A stretch of 64,000 nt of DNA from Asanoa ishikariensis (lineage in GTDB: Bacteria > Actinomycetota > Actinomycetes > Mycobacteriales > Micromonosporaceae). Each line of letters begins with the position of its first letter. Position 1 is the first letter of the stretch. The stretch covers positions 692,193-756,192 of the forward strand of contig NZ_FNQB01000004.1 of assembly GCF_900107455.1 (NCBI RefSeq), in the 5' to 3' direction. This document shows, piece after piece, positions 18,034 to 28,272 of the stretch. Both the position numbers and the translations under genes were made by a program. Under the pieces are notes generated by a model. The model was given only the letters and a program-made list of their open reading frames with translations, searched no databases and was not told the origin of the DNA.

Positions 18034-18659
18034 GAGGCGCAGCGCTCGCGCAGGATCGGTGCCCCGGGGCCGGTCAGCTCATCGGCGTAGACCGCGCGGC
18101 CGGCCATGGCCATCGTCAGTGCGAGCGTCGTCCCGCTCACCACCTGGCCGGTGCCGGTCGCGAACGGCCCGTCCGTCGCTTCCAGGCGCAGGCCCTTGGC
18201 CATCGTCTTGCCGGAGACCGTGAAGTCGCGACTGGCGAAGAACCGCGCGACCTCGGTGACGGTCGCCACCGGCGGCGTGTACGACAGCCCGAGCGGCCGG
18301 CGGATGTCCTCGCCGTGGACGACGACCTCACCCAGCCAGGCGGCGGTGTCCCGGGTCGGCGCCGTGGTGCTGGTGCTCACCTGGCGGAACAGCTCCAGGG
18401 TCTCCGCGGGCGTCGCGCCGCGATGCTCGGCCATCCGGCGCTGGTTGTGCAGGTCGGCGTTGAACCGGGCACCCACGATGCTGACCAGCCAGCGCGCCAT
18501 GTTGATGCGCGCGCCCGCGGTCAGGTGGGCGACGACCTCTTCGACCACCCAGTCGCCGCAGAGGGTCGGGTGGGCCCACTGCTTGTCGTCGAGGCCGGCG
18601 AGGTCCGCAGCGAGAGCGGCGCGCTCCGCGTGGACGGCGGGCCAGAGCGTGCCAGCCAT
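18030..18659 (-). CDS. MDMPI/DinB-like mycothiol-dependent enzyme family protein
   Basis: 209 residues; the maleylpyruvate isomerase N-terminal type four-helix bundle, shown by LCGDWVVEEVVAHLTAGARI and GEVVVHGEDIRRPLG. The His residues in these helices are the metal-ligand positions of DinB-fold enzymes. The ATG at 18659 follows GGAGGACTCC. Many actinobacterial members lack an assigned reaction; mycothiol-dependent isomerase or transferase activity is inferred from family only. Convergent with the adenylate kinase gene, overlapping by four bases. Confidence 0.78.
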   Translation of the reverse strand: MAGTLWPAVHAERAALAADLAGLDDKQWAHPTLCGDWVVEEVVAHLTAGARINMARWLVSIVGARFNADLHNQRRMAEHRGATPAETLELFRQVSTSTTAPTRDTAAWLGEVVVHGEDIRRPLGLSYTPPVATVTEVARFFASRDFTVSGKTMAKGLRLEATDGPFATGTGQVVSGTTLALTMAMAGRAVYADELTGPGAPILRERCAS

Positions 18660-18755
18660 GGAGTCCTCCAGCCGGTGGTCACGAGGGCCACGCCGAGGCT
18701 TCGGCCGCGCCGTGCCCGATCGTGTCACACCCGGGCGGCGGCCCAGGTCCCGAAA

Positions 18756-18914
18756 TCAGCGCTTGCGGTCGTCGGGTGCGTCCTTCTTGCGGGTCCGGCG
18801 TGGCTGCTCTAGGTCCTCGTCGTCCTTGAGGTGGTTGAGGTCCTTGAGGATGGGCTTGAGCAGGATGTCGTCCGTTTTCGAGGTCTTCTCGTAGCTTTCC
18901 TCGGGTTCACTCAT
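18756..18914 (-). CDS. Small charged protein, unknown function
   Basis: 52 residues from the ATG at 18914, with nearly half the residues charged (EESYEKTSKTDD, KDLNHLKDDEDLEQ, RTRKKDAPDDRKR). No signal, membrane segment or cysteine. It follows the membrane protein gene by 31 bases on the same strand, so it may be the last gene of that unit. A weak GTAGGTG precedes the start. Confidence 0.5.
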   Translation of the reverse strand: MSEPEESYEKTSKTDDILLKPILKDLNHLKDDEDLEQPRRTRKKDAPDDRKR

Positions 18915-18945
18915 GGTGTTGCACCTACCCGCGAAATGTCCCTCC

Positions 18946-20016
18946 TCACGCGGGCAGGCTCTCGCCGATCTCCCGGCGATGGTGACGGCCGACGGGGGCG
19001 GGCTCGTCGGCGTCGTCCAGGTGGAGGTCGAACGGCGTGCGCCTCTTGTGCCGGCGGCCGGCGAGGTAATAGGCAACCAGACCCAGGACCGCCCATGCCA
19101 CGAGTACGACGATGGGTCGCGCGATGGCGGCGCCGTCGAAGAACGAGACGTTGCGGAGCAGGGTGCCGGTCGCGCCGGGCGGCAGGAACTGGCCGAGTGT
19201 GCCCCAGGGGTGGGGCAGCATCTCCGGCGCGCTGGCCTGGCCGGACAGCGGGTTGCCCAGCAGGATCAGGGTCAGTGCGGCGATGGCGATGCCGCCACCG
19301 CGCAGCAGCCGCTCGAAGCCCAGGACGAAGTAGCACGTGGCGGCCAGACCCAGCGCGGCCGCGGCGGAGGTCGCCCAGTAGTTGGTGTCGAAGGTGCCGA
19401 TGGCGAAGAGCGTTCCGCTGAGTACGAACCCGCCGGCGACGCCGAACGCGGCGGCCGCGATGAGGCGTTGCCAGGCACCGACGACCAGGGCGATGATCCC
19501 CATCGCGGCCAGCCAGCCACCGAGGGCGATCGGCAGCGCCCCGGCCGCCAGCCCGAGCCCCTTGGGGTCGTCGGTGGTCAGCGGTCGGAGGTCGTGCACG
19601 GTCACGGGGAGCTTCATCGCCGCGCCGAGTTGTTGGGCCACCTGGGTGAGGGAGGTGGCGACGGCGGAACTGGCGGCCGAGGCGGTGTCCAGGGTCAGGC
19701 CGTCGTCGTCGACGATGAACGCGCCGTACACGTCGCGGTCGAGGATCTTGCGCTCGGACGCTTCCGCGGAGCCGACCAGGCTGACGTCGAACGCGCCGGG
19801 AGCGGCCCGGTCGAGCGTCGCCTTGAGCCGCACCGCGGCCGGGCCGGTGCCGGTGGCGGCGACCGGCACGTCTTTGACCGCCGTGTTGACGCCCGGTAAG
19901 GCGAAGGCCGTCAACAGGATGACCATGACTATCAGCAGGCCACCGACGGTCACCGCCATCTTCCGGGCCGTGCTGTGCTCGGTCGGTCCCGGGCCTCCTG
20001 GAGCGAACAACGCCAT
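18946..20016 (-). CDS. ABC-2/YhgE-type membrane protein
   Basis: 356 residues. One N-terminal membrane segment (VGGLLIVMVILLTAFALPG) is followed by an extracytoplasmic domain of about 120 residues, then five to six C-terminal membrane segments, as in DUF3533 and ABC-2 export permease relatives. The extracellular loop GNPLSGQASAPEMLPHPWG and the cytoplasmic basic tail fit this topology. A palindromic operator lies 19 bases before the ATG, and the TetR gene is immediately upstream, so it is very likely the TetR target and may export a drug or lipid; the substrate is unknown. Confidence 0.72.
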   Translation of the reverse strand: MALFAPGGPGPTEHSTARKMAVTVGGLLIVMVILLTAFALPGVNTAVKDVPVAATGTGPAAVRLKATLDRAAPGAFDVSLVGSAEASERKILDRDVYGAFIVDDDGLTLDTASAASSAVATSLTQVAQQLGAAMKLPVTVHDLRPLTTDDPKGLGLAAGALPIALGGWLAAMGIIALVVGAWQRLIAAAAFGVAGGFVLSGTLFAIGTFDTNYWATSAAAALGLAATCYFVLGFERLLRGGGIAIAALTLILLGNPLSGQASAPEMLPHPWGTLGQFLPPGATGTLLRNVSFFDGAAIARPIVVLVAWAVLGLVAYYLAGRRHKRRTPFDLHLDDADEPAPVGRHHRREIGESLPA

Positions 20017-20034
20017 GCTTCGACTACCTCCACG

Positions 20035-20057
20035 CTTAGATACGGATCGTATCTAAG
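20035..20057. promoter_or_regulatory. TetR operator between tetR-like gene and its membrane protein target
   Basis: Perfect 10-base arms CTTAGATACG and CGTATCTAAG separated by GAT. The site straddles the tetR stop and lies 19 bases upstream of the membrane protein ATG. A half-site (CGTATCTTG) is seen upstream of tetR at about 20668-20676, suggesting weaker autoregulation. Confidence 0.7.
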
Positions 20058-20646
20058 CCGACCCGGGAGTGCCTCGCAAGCTGCGGGAAGTGAGTAACGG
20101 CACGGCGATCTCGTCGACGATGATGTCGAGCGTTTCCTCCGTCAATGCGCCGACGATGACGACCTCGTGGCGGACGAGATTCAGGGCGAGCGTGATCACC
20201 CGCGGTGGCAAGGGGGAGTCGCCGAGCTCGCCGCGCGCCCGCGCGCGGTCCAGCAGCGGTTCGATGATGTCGGCGCCCCGGGCGAACAGCAGGTCGCGCA
20301 GCGACTCGCCGGCGGAGCGGTCGAGCTCGGCCAGGAGACTCAGCAGCGTCTGCCGTCCGGCGCGCTCCATCATGGACTGTGCGGTGCGCAGGAACGCCTT
20401 GAGGTCCCCGGAAAGGCTGCCGGTGTCCGGCGGCAGCGTCAGGCCGGGGCTGGCCTCGAGCGACGCGTCCAGGACCATGGCCGCCTTGGTGGGCCAGCGC
20501 CGGTAGAGGACGGGTTTGCTGGTGCCCGCCCGGGCCGCCACGCCGTCATAGGTGGTGCCGGCGTAGCCGTGCTCGGCTACCTCGGCGAGGACCGCCTTGT
20601 GAATGGCGCTCACAAGCTCTTCGCCGCGTCTGCGTCTCGGGGTCAT
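20053..20646 (-). CDS. TetR family transcriptional regulator
   Basis: 197 residues from the ATG at 20646. The helix-turn-helix is at residues 25-60 (GYAGTTYDGVAARAGTSKPVLYRRWPTK). The C-terminal all-helical ligand domain resembles the TetR_C subfamily next to exporters (MMERAGRQTLLSLLAELD). It sits directly upstream of the YhgE-like gene with a perfect palindrome between them, so repression of that gene is likely. The inducer is unknown. Confidence 0.85.
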   Translation of the reverse strand: MTPRRRRGEELVSAIHKAVLAEVAEHGYAGTTYDGVAARAGTSKPVLYRRWPTKAAMVLDASLEASPGLTLPPDTGSLSGDLKAFLRTAQSMMERAGRQTLLSLLAELDRSAGESLRDLLFARGADIIEPLLDRARARGELGDSPLPPRVITLALNLVRHEVVIVGALTEETLDIIVDEIAVPLLTSRSLRGTPGSA

Positions 20647-20698
20647 TCCGGCCTCTAGGGAACGTTTCGTATCTTGCCTGGCCGAGCGTATCAGCGGC

Positions 20699-20733
20699 AC
20701 TACGCTTGTAGTCGATCGCACTACGGACGTAGT
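20699..20733. promoter_or_regulatory. Tandem operators before the second TetR gene
   Basis: Two 14-base inverted repeats, ACTACGCTTGTAGT (20699-20712) and ACTACGGACGTAGT (20720-20733), have centres 21 bases apart, two helical turns. They end eight bases before the GTG at 20742. Same-face spacing suggests cooperative autorepression. Confidence 0.7.
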
Positions 20734-20741
20734 CTGACGGG

Positions 20742-21308
20742 GTGAGCCGTCGCACCGAGGTCCTCGACGCCGCAATCGCCCTGCTCGGCACCGGCGGGGT
20801 CCGCGCCGTCACCCACCGCGCGGTCGACGCCGGGGCCGGCCTGCCCGCCGGCGCCACGTCCAACCTGTTCCGCACCCGCGACGCCCTGCTCGGCGCGGTG
20901 GTCGAGCGGTTCGCCGAGCGGGAGAAGGCCGCCTGGGACGACCTCGCGGCGCGGGACACACCGGGGTCACCGGCCGAGCTCGCCGCGGTGATGGCCACCG
21001 TGGCCCTTGCCGCCGTCGGTCCACACCGGACGCTCACGCTTGCCCGCTACGTCATCCTGGTCGAGGCCGCGCACCACCCGGCGTTGCGCGCGCCGCTGCT
21101 GGCGGCCGGCAGGCGGGTCGACGCCTGGTTCACCACGTGGCTGCGGGTGGCCGGGTCGACCGACGCCGAGCGGGACGCGCCGATCCTGATGAACGCGTAC
21201 AGCGGCCTGATCCTGCACGAACTGGCCAACCCCGACCCGTACTTCGACCCTGCCGGACGGCTGACACCGCTCGTGGAGGCGTTGCTGGGAGGCACCGATG
21301 GACCGTGA
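20742..21308 (+). CDS. TetR family transcriptional regulator, autoregulated
   Basis: 188 residues from the GTG at 20742. The helix-turn-helix is GVRAVTHRAVDAGAGLPAGATSNLFRTR, the variant with SNLF in place of YxYF, typical of the TetR_C_18-like group. No ribosome site fits before the GTG and the operators end eight bases upstream, so translation may be leaderless. The end overlaps the MDMPI gene by 11 bases, making it probably a regulator of that gene and the cupin. Confidence 0.83.
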   Translation: MSRRTEVLDAAIALLGTGGVRAVTHRAVDAGAGLPAGATSNLFRTRDALLGAVVERFAEREKAAWDDLAARDTPGSPAELAAVMATVALAAVGPHRTLTLARYVILVEAAHHPALRAPLLAAGRRVDAWFTTWLRVAGSTDAERDAPILMNAYSGLILHELANPDPYFDPAGRLTPLVEALLGGTDGP

Positions 21309-21933
21309 CGAACTGTGGCGCGTCGTGGACGACCAGCGTCGCGCGCTGACGGACCAACTCGAAGAGCTGTCCGACGCGGAATGGCGGGAGCCGTCGCTGT
21401 GTACTGAGTGGACGGTGCGGGACGTCGCCGCGCACCTCACGCAGCAGCACATGACGCTCGGTGCCGCGCTTGTCGGGGTGGTCCGTGCCCGGGGCAACGT
21501 CGCCCGGGCGAACCGGCTGGCCATCGACGCCAAGGCGGCCGAGCCGACCGCCGCGCTGATCGCGGAGATACGTGGCCACATCGGCTCGCGCCGGCACGTG
21601 CCGGTCATGACCGACAACGAGGCCCTCATCGATGTCGTGGTGCACAGTCAGGACATCATGACTCCGCTGGGTCGCCGGCACGACGTGCCGGCGCACGCGG
21701 CCGCCGCGGCAGCCGCCCGGATCTGGTCACGCCCGTGGTTGTTCCGGGCCATGAAAGGCCTGCGGGGGCTCGAGTTCGCCGCCACCGACACCGCGTTCCG
21801 CGCCGGTTCCGGGCCGGTGGTCGAGGGTCCCGCCATCGACATCCTGCTGCTGATGACCGGGCGACGGGCGGGGCTGCGGGGGCTCACCGGTGCGGGTGCG
21901 GATGCCCTGCGCGCCCGCATCCCCGCCGAGTAG
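21298..21933 (+). CDS. MDMPI/DinB-like mycothiol-dependent enzyme family protein
   Basis: 211 residues with the family motifs LCTEWTVRDVAAHLTQQH near residues 37-54 and VVHSQDIMTPLG near 113-124. The spaced His residues fit a DinB metal site. Cotranscribed with the upstream TetR gene. It resembles the MDMPI gene at 18030-18659 but is too diverged to be a recent duplicate. Reaction unknown. Confidence 0.8.
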   Translation: MDRDELWRVVDDQRRALTDQLEELSDAEWREPSLCTEWTVRDVAAHLTQQHMTLGAALVGVVRARGNVARANRLAIDAKAAEPTAALIAEIRGHIGSRRHVPVMTDNEALIDVVVHSQDIMTPLGRRHDVPAHAAAAAAARIWSRPWLFRAMKGLRGLEFAATDTAFRAGSGPVVEGPAIDILLLMTGRRAGLRGLTGAGADALRARIPAE

Positions 21934-21959
21934 CGTCGAAAACGACGGAGGAGGTTGCC

Positions 21960-22313
21960 ATGGAGCGCAGAACCTTCGACAAGCCCGACGAGAAGCGGAT
22001 GTTCGAGGGCAACGGTTTCGCCGAGCTCGTCTCGATTGCCGGGCGGCCGGTCAGCCGGGGCACGTTCGAGCCCGGTTGGCGCTGGACGACCAACCTGGGG
22101 CCGATCGCCGGCACACCAACGTGCCAGACCTCGCACCTCGGCTACGTCCTGTCCGGCCGGATGCGGATCATGACGGACGCCGGTCAGACGCTGGAGTTCG
22201 GCCCGGGCGACCTGCTGGCCGTCGAGCCGGGCCACGACGCCGAGGTGATCGGCGACGAGGCCTGTGTGATGGTCGACTTCGGCGAGATCGGCGACTACGC
22301 CAAACGCGGCTAG
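21960..22313 (+). CDS. Cupin domain protein
   Basis: 117 residues, a single cupin barrel. Motif 1 is TSHLGYVLSGRMRI and motif 2 is LEFGPGDLLAVEPGHDAEV. The usual metal His pair of motif 1 is reduced to one His (SH-x-GYV), so metal binding is uncertain. The ATG at 21960 follows GGAGGAGGT. It is the third gene of the TetR-MDMPI-cupin run and overlaps the opposing SDR gene by four bases. Confidence 0.8.
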   Translation: MERRTFDKPDEKRMFEGNGFAELVSIAGRPVSRGTFEPGWRWTTNLGPIAGTPTCQTSHLGYVLSGRMRIMTDAGQTLEFGPGDLLAVEPGHDAEVIGDEACVMVDFGEIGDYAKRG

Positions 22314-23053
22314 GAGTGTGTGGCGCGCCAGTCGGCCAGGCGCGTGTCGGCGATCCGGGCACCAGGGCCGGGCACGAGCGAGTTCTGAGCCAGCACGGCA
22401 CCGAAGTAGTCGGCGGTCGGGTCGGCCAGCACCTCGCGCGGGTCGTCGGCGGGAAGGTTCGACCGGATCACCTCGTCGAACCGGGCCTGTTCGGGGCCGG
22501 CCACCTCGACGACGCCGTTGACCGGCTTGCCCAATGCCACCTCGGCCACCGTGCGGGCCGTGTCGTCGCCGGCGATCGGCCGGAACGCGACCGGTGCCAG
22601 GTGCACGGTGGCGCCGTCGGTCGCGGCGTCGGTCATGGCGTTCAGGAACTCGAAGAACTGGGTGGACCGCACCACCGTGTACGGCACGTCCGACTCGCTG
22701 ATCATCCGCTCCTGCGCGACCTTGGCCCGCATGTATCCACTGTCGAGCATCCGGTCGGCGCCGACGACCGACAGCGCCACGTGGTGACGTACCCCCGCTG
22801 CTGTCTCGGCACTGCGCAGGTTGCCCATGGAGGTCTCGAAGAACTCCAGCGCCGCGTCTGCGTCGAACGACCGCGAGTTCGACACGTCGACCACCACCGT
22901 CGCGCCGTCCAGCGCCTCGGCCAGGCCCTCGCCGGTCAGTGTGTTCACCCCGGTGTTCGGTGCCGCGGCGACCACCTCGTGGCCCTGCTCCCGCAGCAGT
23001 GTCACCACTTTGGAACCGATCATCCCGGTCCCGCCGATGACGTCGATCTTCAT
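22310..23053 (-). CDS. NmrA/NAD(P)H-binding SDR-like protein
   Basis: 247 residues, atypical short-chain dehydrogenase fold. The nucleotide motif GGTGMIGSKVV is at residues 7-17. SVVGADRMLDSGYMRAKVAQE carries the Tyr-x3-Lys pair (YMRAK). The later half resembles NmrA/azoreductase-type proteins that bind NAD(P)H and act as oxidoreductases or redox sensors. The ATG at 23053 follows GGGGGTGG. Much longer upstream frames are composition artefacts. Confidence 0.8.
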   Translation of the reverse strand: MKIDVIGGTGMIGSKVVTLLREQGHEVVAAAPNTGVNTLTGEGLAEALDGATVVVDVSNSRSFDADAALEFFETSMGNLRSAETAAGVRHHVALSVVGADRMLDSGYMRAKVAQERMISESDVPYTVVRSTQFFEFLNAMTDAATDGATVHLAPVAFRPIAGDDTARTVAEVALGKPVNGVVEVAGPEQARFDEVIRSNLPADDPREVLADPTADYFGAVLAQNSLVPGPGARIADTRLADWRATHS

Positions 23054-23125
23054 CCGGACCACCCCCGTTCGGAATCTCCATCGTAGCGAGGAGTTACCCG
23101 GACGGTGGATGTGCTGTGACCGCGC

Positions 23126-23449
23126 GTGATCGCGGTGGATACTGCTGTTGTGGTTGGTACCCGAGGTGAGCAGGGTGGAGAGCTCGACAGGCAGTTCTCC
23201 GCGATGTTGGTGAAGAGCCCGGCCAAGGGCGGACACACCTATGTGGTCTGGCCGGAGTCGGTGGGCTTCTTCGGCACACGGGGTCTGGTGAAGGTGCGCG
23301 GCACCATCGACGGGCACCCGTTCCAGAGCTCGTTCATGGCGATGGGCGACGGCCGGCACAAACTCCCGGTCAAGGCCGAGGTCCGCAAAGCGATCGGCAA
23401 GGAGGCCGGCGCCACGGTCACGGTCGTCCTCGCGGAGCGCCTTACCTGA
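23126..23449 (+). CDS. DUF1905 domain protein
   Basis: Up to 107 residues. The core, from [20 protein letters not shown] to [20 protein letters not shown], matches the DUF1905 beta-barrel family (YdeI-associated). Residues before about 22 are not typical, so the start is unsure; GTG 23126 and GTG 23150 are both possible. No function is known for the family. Confidence 0.65.
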   Translation: MIAVDTAVVVGTRGEQGGELDRQFSAMLVKSPAKGGHTYVVWPESVGFFGTRGLVKVRGTIDGHPFQSSFMAMGDGRHKLPVKAEVRKAIGKEAGATVTVVLAERLT

Positions 23450-23476
23450 CGCGCGCCGCACGTATGAAGATCGGAA

Positions 23477-24523
23477 ATGGTTTACCGTTTCGTCATGCGG
23501 GTGGGCTGGCGGGACGTGGTGGCTGTCGGATGTGCGGTCGGTGCGGCGGTTTTCTGGGGAATTGACCTGGCGTTCTGGCAGCCGTTGACCGAACGGTCCG
23601 GCGAGCTGGTGCTGTTCTCGTACGCGGAGAACAACACGTACTGGGCTCGCGATCTGCGGTTCTGCGCGGTCGTCGCGATCGTGCTGGCGGTGCTGCTCGC
23701 CGGGCGCGGAGGCCGGCTGGCGCGCTGGGCCGCCTTGGCGGTCGGCGCGGCCTGGATCGGCGCCGATCTGCTCCTCAACCGGTCCGATGTCCGGGGTGAC
23801 GTGGCCGCGGTGGTGCTGTCCGTGGCCGCGGCGGCCGCGGCGCTGGCGGCGATTCTCGTCGTGCGCCGCCGGACCCGTGGCGACGAGCCGGACCACCGGC
23901 CCCTCGTGCTGGGTGCGGCGGTCAGCGCCGCGCTGGCCCCGCTGGTCGCCGGCATCGAGTCGCCGACCGACACAGAGGCGGCGCTGACGCCGGCCGCTGT
24001 GACGCTCGGTGCGCTGCTCACGGTGCTGACGCTGGGCCTCGCGCTGGCCGCGGCCCCGGACCTGGAGACCATGCACCGGGTCACGACAGGTGTGGTCGCG
24101 GTCGCGGCTGCCGGCGGGCTGACCCTGGCCCGGGTGCTGGAGCCCGGCAGCCAGCTCGGATCGATGATGCTGCTCGGCACCGTGCAACTGACCGGAGTGG
24201 CCCTGCTGACCGGTGCGGTGCCGCGCGGTGCGCTGGCGTGGCTGAAGCAGTTGCCCAAGCTGCTGGTCCCGCTGGTGCTCTATCCCGCCCTGGTGCTGTT
24301 CATCGTGTTGATCACCGCCTACCTGGTGCCGGTGCCGTCGTGGTTCACCGCCCTCGGCGGCAACGTCCCCGTCAATGCCGCCGACTCCGACACGCTGTAC
24401 GCCTTGACGGGCGTCGTGACCGGGCTCCTGATCGGCTGGCTGTTTCTGATCATGGAGCGCGCGCTGGTCGTACGCCAGGCGGTCGACGCTCCTCGAACGG
24501 TCGCGGCCGTCGCCCATTCGTGA
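23477..24523 (+). CDS. Polytopic membrane protein, unknown function
   Basis: 348 residues with about nine hydrophobic segments. An extracytoplasmic loop (LTERSGELVLFSYAENNTYWARD) follows the first segment, and the last segment is GVVTGLLIGWLFLIMERAL. No transport or enzyme motif is recognised. The ATG at 23477 or 23495 could start it. Its end is 43 bases before the katG promoter. Confidence 0.65.
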   Translation: MVYRFVMRVGWRDVVAVGCAVGAAVFWGIDLAFWQPLTERSGELVLFSYAENNTYWARDLRFCAVVAIVLAVLLAGRGGRLARWAALAVGAAWIGADLLLNRSDVRGDVAAVVLSVAAAAAALAAILVVRRRTRGDEPDHRPLVLGAAVSAALAPLVAGIESPTDTEAALTPAAVTLGALLTVLTLGLALAAAPDLETMHRVTTGVVAVAAAGGLTLARVLEPGSQLGSMMLLGTVQLTGVALLTGAVPRGALAWLKQLPKLLVPLVLYPALVLFIVLITAYLVPVPSWFTALGGNVPVNAADSDTLYALTGVVTGLLIGWLFLIMERALVVRQAVDAPRTVAAVAHS

Positions 24524-24565
24524 CCAGTGCCACTACGCGCAGTCAGAACCACACCGCGCCTTTCT

Positions 24566-26785
<2,220 letters not shown>

Positions 26786-26799
26786 CGTTCTTCGCGAAA

Positions 26800-26829
26800 G
26801 AGGCGCCGTGCGAGCTCGCACGGCGCCTC
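26800..26829. terminator. katG terminator
   Basis: Perfect 30-base palindrome (arms 26800-26814 and 26815-26829) starting 14 bases after the katG stop, between convergent genes; likely works in both directions. Confidence 0.85.
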
Positions 26830-26878
26830 TCTCATAGGTGTGGGCTCGGTCGGTGCCGAGCGCCGCGAAGGTTGGGCG

Positions 26879-27901
26879 TCAGCCCTCGCGGTCCGCGGCC
26901 CGGCCCAGGGCTATCAACCGGACCGACTGGTCGCGCCACTGTGCCAGGGCGATGCCGAGGGCGAGTGTGGCCAGCGGCACGACGACGAGCAGGGTCCATT
27001 GGATCGGAACCAGGTAGATCGGGTGCCCGATCCAACTGTTGGAATAGGCCCAACCGCTCAGGGTCAGTTTGACCGTCGCCACGAGGGTGACGACCGGGGC
27101 CGCGAGCACGACCAGTCGCCAGCGAACCGTCGCCGGCAGCGTCAGTGCCGCGAGGCCCGCCGTCAGGACCGCCAGGGCGAGGATGGCCAACAATGTCGTC
27201 AGCACCGCGTCGGACGAGTGTTCCATGCCCCAGGCGACATAGACTTGTGTGGACTGGAGGTCGTACCACGTGTTCCTCTGCTGCCAGTGGTTGTAGACCG
27301 GGATGGCCTGCAGCACGGTCAGGGCCCCTGCGAAGGCCGCGAGCCGGGGCAACCGCAACACCGTCAGTGCGTGCCGGTGGGGAGCCGGCAGGACGAGCGC
27401 GCCGGCGGCGACCGCGCCGAGCGCTACCGGCCAGAACAGGTTGACCGCACCGACAGGGTCCGTCTCGTAGGAACGGGCTACCAGCACCGCCTCGTAGACG
27501 ACGGCGGCCCAGGCCAGCGCGGCGGCCGGAAGTCGCCGGCCGACGACGATCGCCAGCACGACCGCTGCCCAGCCCGCGGCGCGAATCCAGAGATGAGCGT
27601 TGTCGAAGCCGAACGGGTCGAGCAGCCGGGCGATCCGTTGGGACAGCAGCACCAGCGCGGCGAGCAGGCCGAACACCGCCGCGGCGTCCTGCCAGGCCGG
27701 TGCGGTCAGGGCGGACGAGGCCGCTCCGGCGCGGTAGCGCAACCCCGACGCGACGAGGTTGGCGGTCTCGCCGAGGGTCGGCCGGCGCTGGCCGGGCCGG
27801 GCGCCGGCGACCAGCACCGCGAGCATCTCCTCCTCGTAGACGCGGCGGTGGGACCACGGGTACCACACCAGCAGCCGCCGGTAGCGCTGCTCCAGGCTCA
27901 T
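26879..27901 (-). CDS. Membrane protein partner of a PadR regulator
   Basis: 340 residues from the ATG at 27901. The cytoplasmic N-terminus (LEQRYRRLLVWYPWSHRRVYEEEMLAVL region) is the head seen in actinobacterial proteins encoded after PadR genes. Seven to eight membrane segments follow. It overlaps the PadR gene by four bases, so the two are coupled; the membrane protein probably acts with or is regulated by it. Function unknown. Confidence 0.75.
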   Translation of the reverse strand: MSLEQRYRRLLVWYPWSHRRVYEEEMLAVLVAGARPGQRRPTLGETANLVASGLRYRAGAASSALTAPAWQDAAAVFGLLAALVLLSQRIARLLDPFGFDNAHLWIRAAGWAAVVLAIVVGRRLPAAALAWAAVVYEAVLVARSYETDPVGAVNLFWPVALGAVAAGALVLPAPHRHALTVLRLPRLAAFAGALTVLQAIPVYNHWQQRNTWYDLQSTQVYVAWGMEHSSDAVLTTLLAILALAVLTAGLAALTLPATVRWRLVVLAAPVVTLVATVKLTLSGWAYSNSWIGHPIYLVPIQWTLLVVVPLATLALGIALAQWRDQSVRLIALGRAADREG

Positions 27902-28233
27902 GCCAGCCCTTCCTTCGGCAGCAGGCCGCTGCGGCGCAGCCGGGTGGCGGCCGCGGTGGCGTTGCGCCGCATCCGGGTGGTCTCCTCGGCCAGCGCCTGG
28001 GCGCCCACACCGGTCAGCCGGTAGTAGCGGCGCAGCCGGGACTGGACGACCTCTTCGTGGTCGACCTCGATGAGTCCGTCGACGCGCAACCGGTCGAGCA
28101 CGCCGTAGAGCGTGCCGGCGCGCAGCCGCACGCGGCCGTCGGAGATGCGCAGCACGTCCTCGACCACGCCGTAGCCGTGCTGTGGTGTCGCGGCCAGCGC
28201 GGTGAGGACGAGGAACGTCGGTTCCGTCATCAT
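27898..28233 (-). CDS. PadR family transcriptional regulator
   Basis: About 111 residues. The winged helix has LTALAATPQHGYGVVEDV and the wing LRAGTLYGVLDRLRVDGLIEVD, classic PadR. The C-terminal helix is short (PadR-s2 type). Start at 28233, with 28245 and 28230 as alternatives. It is upstream of and overlapping the membrane protein gene. An ATATAT repeat just before it may be its own operator. Confidence 0.85.
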   Translation of the reverse strand: MMTEPTFLVLTALAATPQHGYGVVEDVLRISDGRVRLRAGTLYGVLDRLRVDGLIEVDHEEVVQSRLRRYYRLTGVGAQALAEETTRMRRNATAAATRLRRSGLLPKEGLA

Positions 28234-28242
28234 GCCCGAGAG

Positions 28243-28267
28243 CATATATCGGCTCGCGGTATATATC
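28243..28267. promoter_or_regulatory. Possible PadR operator
   Basis: Two ATATATCG units at 28244-28251 and 28261-28268 are separated by GC-rich bases immediately upstream of padR, an AT-rich patch in otherwise GC-rich DNA. PadR proteins often bind ATAT-containing repeats; the link is inferred. Confidence 0.4.
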
Positions 28268-28272
28268 GAGGG

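Noticed and set aside
22310-24517. Very long minus-strand frame continuing upstream of the NmrA-type gene through the DUF1905 and membrane protein genes
   Set aside because: The upstream part is Arg/Gln/His-rich and antisense to well-supported genes; the real start with a ribosome site is at 23053.
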